A stretch of 43,734 nt of DNA from Chloroflexota bacterium (GTDB lineage Bacteria; Chloroflexota; Anaerolineae; Anaerolineales; Villigracilaceae), in assembly GCA_016219545.1 (NCBI GenBank), contig JACRMH010000064.1:1-43734 (forward strand), read 5' to 3'. Positions 39,574 through 43,734 of this stretch are shown piece by piece. The notes beneath the pieces are model-generated. The model saw only the letters and a program-made list of their open reading frames with translations. It was not told the DNA's origin and ran no database searches. The position numbers and the translations under genes are program-made. Positions within the stretch are counted from its first letter, which is position 1; every line of letters starts with the position of its first letter.

Positions 39574-40485
39574 ATGAATGTTCTTGCAACTGGTGGCACA
39601 GTTTTTTGTATTATTGGCGGCGCGCTGATCATTGGCTTGCTCATTGCCTGGAGCGCGATCAAGATCGTACCGGAATATCAACGCCTCGTCGTCTTCCGTC
39701 TGGGACGTGTATTGCAGCAGCCGAAGGGACCCGGCATTGTTTTTATCTTCCCCGGAATTGACACTGTCAAATGGGTTGACCTGCGCGAGCAGATCCGCGA
39801 AGTACCGCATCAGGTATCCATCACCAAGGATAACGCGCCCATCTCCATTGACTTCCTGTGGTACTACAAGATTTTAGACCCGGCCATGTCTGTTCTGCAA
39901 GTCGGCAATTTTGAATTGTCTGCGGCAGGCATTGCGGCTACAACATTACGCGCGGTCATCGGTGGTATTCCGCTGGATGATGTTCTTTCAGAACGCGAGC
40001 ATATCAATAACATGCTCCGCACCCGTTTGGATGAAGTCACCGAACGCTGGGGTGTGAAAGTCACCAACGTTGAGATCCGCGAGATCATCCCGCCGCGTGA
40101 AGTGCAGGAAGCCATGAACCGCCAGATGACGGCTGAGCGTGTCCGCCGTGCGCTCGTAACCGAATCCATGGGTGATCAGGAAGCAGCCAAGAACCGCGCA
40201 GAAGGTACCAAGCAGGCCGCCATTCTGACAGCAGACGGTGAGAAACAATCCAACATCTTGCGTGCAGAAGGTGAAAAGCAGGCGCAGGCTCTTCGCGCAG
40301 AAGGTTTCGCGGTTGCTTTGGATGCCATCTTCAACGCTGCAAAGAATGTGGATCAAAAGACCATGACCTTGCAGTATTTCGAAACGCTTAAATCTGTTGG
40401 CTCAAGCCCATCCACCAAATTCATCTTCCCGATGGAATTCACCAGCATGTTGGATAATTTCCTCGGCAAAGATGGAAAGAAGTAA
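39574..40485 (+). CDS. Stomatin/slipin-type SPFH protein
   Basis: This 303-residue protein has an N-terminal membrane helix (about 8-30), then the band-7 domain with IVPEYQRLVVFRLGRVL, GPGIVFIFPGIDTV and RTRLDEVTERWGVKV. The helical tail (VRRALVTESMGDQEAAKNRAEG, repeated AEGEKQAQALRAEG) forms a coiled coil. Relatives assemble into rings and may guide membrane proteases. The ATG at 39574 has AAGGAG 7 nt upstream. It is in operon with NfeD and closed by a strong terminator. Confidence 0.94.
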   Translation: MNVLATGGTVFCIIGGALIIGLLIAWSAIKIVPEYQRLVVFRLGRVLQQPKGPGIVFIFPGIDTVKWVDLREQIREVPHQVSITKDNAPISIDFLWYYKILDPAMSVLQVGNFELSAAGIAATTLRAVIGGIPLDDVLSEREHINNMLRTRLDEVTERWGVKVTNVEIREIIPPREVQEAMNRQMTAERVRRALVTESMGDQEAAKNRAEGTKQAAILTADGEKQSNILRAEGEKQAQALRAEGFAVALDAIFNAAKNVDQKTMTLQYFETLKSVGSSPSTKFIFPMEFTSMLDNFLGKDGKK

Positions 40486-40506
40486 AAGACGTAAAAAGTA
40501 AAATGT

Positions 40507-40544
40507 AAAAAGTAGAAAGCGGAATTTTTCGCTTTCTACTTTTT
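40507..40544 (+). terminator. Terminator after the stomatin gene
   Basis: AAAAAGTAGAAAGCG (40507-40521) and CGCTTTCTACTTTTT (40530-40544) form a 15-bp perfect stem with an 8-nt loop. T-runs exist on both strands. It lies 21 bp past the stop at 40485. Confidence 0.88.
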
Positions 40545-40564
40545 TGTTGATACAATCACCGCCT

Positions 40565-41002
40565 ATGAAAATCGTCCCTGCATCCATCCTTGACCTCAAC
40601 GCACTTCGCAAGCTTGAAAAGGAAAGTTTTGGAAAAGATGCCTGGCCCTTACTAGACCTGCTCGCTGTTTTGACGTTTGGCGAAGTGATCCGCCTTAAAG
40701 CAGTGGAAGATGACCAGATGGTTGGATTCGTAGCCGGAGATCCGCATCCGCGCGACGGGTGGGGCTGGATCGCCACCATTGCAGTGGATCAGCGCTTTAG
40801 GCGGCGCGGCATCGGGCGGGCCCTGCTCCATGCCTGTGAAGAAAAACTTGGCGTCATAAAATCCCGTTTGACCGTGCGGATATCAAATCAAGGCGCGATC
40901 AGCATGTATGAAAAAGACGGCTATAAAATGACCGACATCTGGAATGCTTATTACAATGACGGTGAAGATGGAATGGTGATGGAAAAAGTACTTGAAAATT
41001 AA
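40565..41002 (+). CDS. RimI-like GNAT N-acetyltransferase
   Basis: This 145-residue GNAT starts MKIVPASILDLNALRKLEK and has the acetyl-CoA loop RFRRRGIGRALLHA (Q/R-x-x-G-x-A type) and the SMYEKDGYK end of RimI-like enzymes. The most likely role is N-terminal or side-chain acetylation of a protein. The ATG at 40565 is used; the short upstream extension lies in the terminator. TACAAT (40551-40556) ends 8 bp before the ATG and no ribosome binding site is present, so the transcript may be leaderless. Confidence 0.88.
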   Translation: MKIVPASILDLNALRKLEKESFGKDAWPLLDLLAVLTFGEVIRLKAVEDDQMVGFVAGDPHPRDGWGWIATIAVDQRFRRRGIGRALLHACEEKLGVIKSRLTVRISNQGAISMYEKDGYKMTDIWNAYYNDGEDGMVMEKVLEN

Positions 41003-41040
41003 CAAGTTGGGTTTACAATCCTACTTATACTTGAAAGGTT

Positions 41041-41046
41041 TATAAT
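41041..41046 (+). promoter_or_regulatory. -10 box of rnd, likely leaderless start
   Basis: TATAAT ends 8 bp before the rnd ATG at 41055, leaving no room for a ribosome binding site. The best -35-like hexamer (TTTACA, 41012-41017) is too far away, so the promoter is only partly supported. Confidence 0.45.
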
Positions 41047-41054
41047 CAACCAAT

Positions 41055-42191
41055 ATGTCCGAAATTTTGCCGCCTCCGGTTTGGGTTAACACAAAGCAAT
41101 TATTGCAACAAATGATGGATGATCTGGTCACACAAAGCCGTGTGGCAGTGGATACCGAATCCAACAGCCTGCATGCTTTTCGAGAGCAGGTTTGTCTCGT
41201 GCAGTTCTCTTCAGCAACCACCGACTATTTGGTAGATCCGCTGGTGTTGAAGGACCTTAGTTTGCTGGCCCCCATTTTTTCAAATCCAAATATCGAGAAG
41301 ATATTCCATGCCGCAGAGTATGATCTGATCTGCTTGCGGCGCGATTTTCATTTCTCGTTCACGAATCTATTCGACACGATGCAAGCCGCGCGCATCCTGG
41401 GTTACCCTGCCGTTGGGTTGGATAAGCTGCTGGGCGACAAATTCAAGATCCATACGGATAAGCGTCATCAAAAAGCGAATTGGGCTGCGCGCCCTCTGAC
41501 GAAAGAGCAGATCCATTATGCGCGGCTGGATACGCACTATCTTTTTAATCTGCGCGATGTGCTGGAAAAAGAGTTGATCGAAAGAGGCCGCCTCGTGTTT
41601 GCAAAGGAAGATTTTGCGCGAGCCTGTCTTTTTGAGGAACACAAACCCAAATTGAACAGCGAATCATGGGGACGGTTCTCGGCGCGCAAAGACCTCTCCC
41701 TGCGTGAGTTGACCATCCTGGCATTTTTATGCAAATGGCGCGATAAAGAAGCTGAGAAGTTAAACCGCCCGCCTTATAAAGTGGTTATGGATGATGTCTT
41801 TGTGGCTTTGTCCAAGAATCCGCCCGAGCAGAAAGTGGACCTTTCTGCGGCCGGGTTAAGCGAAAGGCAGATCGGACTGTGGGGCGACGGGATCTTGGCC
41901 GCAGTCCGCCATGGGATGGATGCTCCTCTGGTTGAACGGAGACAGGTCGAGACGAAGAATGATGCGTATCTCCGCCGGCTGGAAAAATTAAAAGTGTGGC
42001 GGAAAAATCTCGGGTTGGAAATGGGCGTCGAGTCAGACATCATTTTGCCCAAACCTTATTTATCGGCGCTGGCGGAAAACCCGCCGAAAGATGCGGATGA
42101 ACTGGCGCTCCTTATGAAAAGTTCCCCCTCGCGCGTGGAAAAATACGGGCCGCAAATTTTGAAACTGCTCGGGGTTAAGAATGCGAATTAA
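41055..42191 (+). CDS. rnd: Ribonuclease D
   Basis: This DEDDy-family 3'-5' exoribonuclease (378 residues) trims tRNA 3' ends and other RNAs. The DEDD residues are visible as D33-x-E35 (AVDTESNS), an Asp in HAAEYDLICL and the Tyr/Asp in HYARLDTHY. An HRDC domain follows (about 210-300, LRELTILAFLCKWRDKEAEKLNRP) with a second one near the C-terminus, as in RNase D. Its last 11 bp overlap the start of the beta-CASP gene, so the two are coupled. Confidence 0.94.
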   Translation: MSEILPPPVWVNTKQLLQQMMDDLVTQSRVAVDTESNSLHAFREQVCLVQFSSATTDYLVDPLVLKDLSLLAPIFSNPNIEKIFHAAEYDLICLRRDFHFSFTNLFDTMQAARILGYPAVGLDKLLGDKFKIHTDKRHQKANWAARPLTKEQIHYARLDTHYLFNLRDVLEKELIERGRLVFAKEDFARACLFEEHKPKLNSESWGRFSARKDLSLRELTILAFLCKWRDKEAEKLNRPPYKVVMDDVFVALSKNPPEQKVDLSAAGLSERQIGLWGDGILAAVRHGMDAPLVERRQVETKNDAYLRRLEKLKVWRKNLGLEMGVESDIILPKPYLSALAENPPKDADELALLMKSSPSRVEKYGPQILKLLGVKNAN

Positions 42192-43575
42192 TTTTCACGG
42201 TGCGGCGCATACGGTGACGGGCAGCCAGCATTTGTTGGAGATCAACGGCAGGAAGTTACTTTTGGATTGCGGGTTGTATCAGGGCAGGCGCTCGGAGACT
42301 TACGAACGGAATTTGAATTTTGCTTATGATGTAAAAAGTGTGGATGCGGTGATCCTGTCTCATGCGCACATTGACCATGCGGGGAATTTGCCCAATCTGG
42401 TGAAGCAGGGTTATGAAGGAAATATCTTCGCCACATATGCAACAGTAGAGTTGGCAAGTTTGATGATCCTCGACTCGGCACACATTCAGGAGGCGGATGC
42501 CGAGTTCGTTAATAAGAAGCATAAACAGCGCGGCGAAGCGCCGGTTGAACCGTTATATACAACTGAAGATGCAGAGCAAGTTGCAGGGATGTTCAAAGGC
42601 GTTAATTATGGCGAGTCTTTTGAACCGATCCCTGGAGTGATTGTGCGTCTCTTTGATGCGGGACATATTCTCGGCTCCGCGAGTGTTTCGCTTGAAATAG
42701 AAGAGAAGGGCAAAAAGATACGCTTATGGTTCTCAGGCGATATTGGCAGATATAGAATGCCATTACTGCGCGACCCGATTCTGCCGGATGCGGTGGATTA
42801 TATGATCATGGAATCCACGTACGGCGACAAGTCACATAGCGACCCGGAGCAGGCTTTCATTGAATTCCGTGATGTTGTCAATCGGACCATTAATCGTGGC
42901 GGCAAGGTGATCGTACCGGCTTTTTCAGTGGGACGTACTCAGGAACTGGTTTATAACTTGAACGAGATGATGGAAGAACATGGCGTGCCGCGTGTGCCGG
43001 TCTATGTGGATAGTCCGCTGGCGGTGAATGCCACTCAGGTGTTCAGGAATCATCCCGAATGTTTCGATGATGAGACCCGTCAATTTGTGGCGGAGGCGCG
43101 TCACCCCGCATTGGATTTCAAGATGCTCACATATATCAAAAGTGTGGATGAATCCAAGGCATTGAACGAACGCACAGACCCAATGATCATCCTCTCCGCT
43201 TCGGGCATGGCTGAAACAGGACGCATTGTTCATCATATAAAAAATAATATTGAGAATCCAAAGAATACGATCTGCATTGTCTCATGGCAGGCGCCCAATA
43301 CCATGGGGCGCAGACTGGCCGACCGCGAACCGCAGGTGAATATCTTTGGTGATGTGTATAAGCGCAAATGTGACATAGCTACCATTGGCGGGCTTTCCGG
43401 TCACGCCGGGCAGGACTTGCTCATGAAGTATGCCCTGGGTGTGAAAGACTCAATGAAGCAGCTCTTCCTTGTCCACGGTGAAGAAAAACAAGCCTCGATC
43501 TTGATGGGCTTGTTGAAAGAAAAACGAATAAGCAATATTCACTATCCCGCCTTGCATGAAAGCGTGGAGTTGTAA
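42181..43575 (+). CDS. Beta-CASP metallo-ribonuclease (RNA-specificity domain)
   Basis: This 464-residue metallo-beta-lactamase/beta-CASP nuclease has the metal motif HAHIDH (61-66), DAGHILGSA, and FSGDIGR. The beta-CASP part has ESTYGDKSH, VPAFSVGRTQELVYNL and SASGMAETGRIVHH, and the C-terminal RNA-specificity domain ends GLSGHAGQDLL with a final His-type motif (LVHGEEKQ). This is the RNase J/CPSF-73/Ysh1-like family, acting in RNA processing. The overlap with rnd suggests a shared RNA-processing role. The ATG at 42181 is the only good start. Confidence 0.94.
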   Translation: MRINFHGAAHTVTGSQHLLEINGRKLLLDCGLYQGRRSETYERNLNFAYDVKSVDAVILSHAHIDHAGNLPNLVKQGYEGNIFATYATVELASLMILDSAHIQEADAEFVNKKHKQRGEAPVEPLYTTEDAEQVAGMFKGVNYGESFEPIPGVIVRLFDAGHILGSASVSLEIEEKGKKIRLWFSGDIGRYRMPLLRDPILPDAVDYMIMESTYGDKSHSDPEQAFIEFRDVVNRTINRGGKVIVPAFSVGRTQELVYNLNEMMEEHGVPRVPVYVDSPLAVNATQVFRNHPECFDDETRQFVAEARHPALDFKMLTYIKSVDESKALNERTDPMIILSASGMAETGRIVHHIKNNIENPKNTICIVSWQAPNTMGRRLADREPQVNIFGDVYKRKCDIATIGGLSGHAGQDLLMKYALGVKDSMKQLFLVHGEEKQASILMGLLKEKRISNIHYPALHESVEL

Positions 43576-43734
43576 CACATATCCATCCGCTGAGGGAGTG
43601 GCTAAGATGGTGAGTGAACGAAGTCGGTAATGTGAAAGGGATATTTAGGGAATTGGTGTTTTTTCAATTGGCGCTGATTGAAGTAATAGACAAATAAACG
43701 AACAGCGCAGGATAAAGCATACGGACAACGTGAA

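Noticed and set aside
1..43734. tRNA, rRNA or riboswitch genes
   Set aside because: No cloverleaf with a TTCGA-type arm, no rRNA words and no known riboswitch core could be found by eye.

Overview
The window looks like a piece of a chromosome from the phylum Chloroflexota, most likely class Anaerolineae. This is inferred from gene content: secreted proteins with the NBR1-type Ig domain and with paired GYP/QYF modules, an olefin-type (ole) gene cluster, B12-dependent methylmalonyl-CoA genes, and a high density of short palindromic repeats between and inside genes. No rRNA or tRNA gene was recognised. Nearly all of the sequence is coding, with short gaps.

Layout. 1-16 kb is almost entirely minus strand: the edge of an IS1182-type transposase, mutM with a membrane-anchored unknown, prs-GNAT-meaB, the B12-binding small subunit of methylmalonyl-CoA mutase, an M20 peptidase, a PLP aminotransferase, a sugar nucleotidyltransferase, a Nudix hydrolase, an aldo/keto reductase, a PcrA/UvrD helicase interrupted by a 362-residue intein, MscL with a zinc-ribbon tail, and a lipoprotein. 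At 17.2 kb the direction flips between a minus-strand lysine 2,3-aminomutase and a plus-strand series at 17.3-25.7 kb: agmatinase-like hydrolase, small YjdJ-type GNAT, OleC-like ligase, OleD-like reductase, metallo-beta-lactamase-fold hydrolase, FemAB/GNAT-like protein, ketoacyl synthase III and ATP-grasp ligase. I see no OleB (alpha/beta-hydrolase). This set is the best candidate here for an undescribed pathway: it could make a beta-lactone or an amide-linked lipid instead of an olefin.

25.7-33.6 kb holds two secreted unknowns, gamma-glutamyltransferase, a REP-associated tyrosine transposase (RAYT) with a palindromic repeat copy on each side, a CNNM/CorC-type membrane protein, a nucleoside deaminase, a 49-residue membrane protein and selD. 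The selD frame contains an in-frame UGA exactly at the catalytic Cys/Sec position, with a strong ribosome binding site upstream and hairpins just downstream that fit a bacterial SECIS. The gene is therefore read as a selenoprotein of 353 residues, longer than a naive open frame suggests. 33.6-43.6 kb carries two SPFH proteins (one paired with NfeD), a PyrK-like iron-sulfur protein, a secreted repeat protein, the ManNAcA sugar pair wecB/wecC, a RimI-type GNAT, and ribonuclease D overlapping a beta-CASP ribonuclease.

Repeats. At least eight types of short palindrome are spread through the window. Most lie in gaps, but two segments sit in frame inside oleC, one of them a whole element of about 129 bp (43 codons). 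The RAYT is the only mobilising enzyme of this kind visible. All functions are assigned by reading motifs from memory of families; no search was run.
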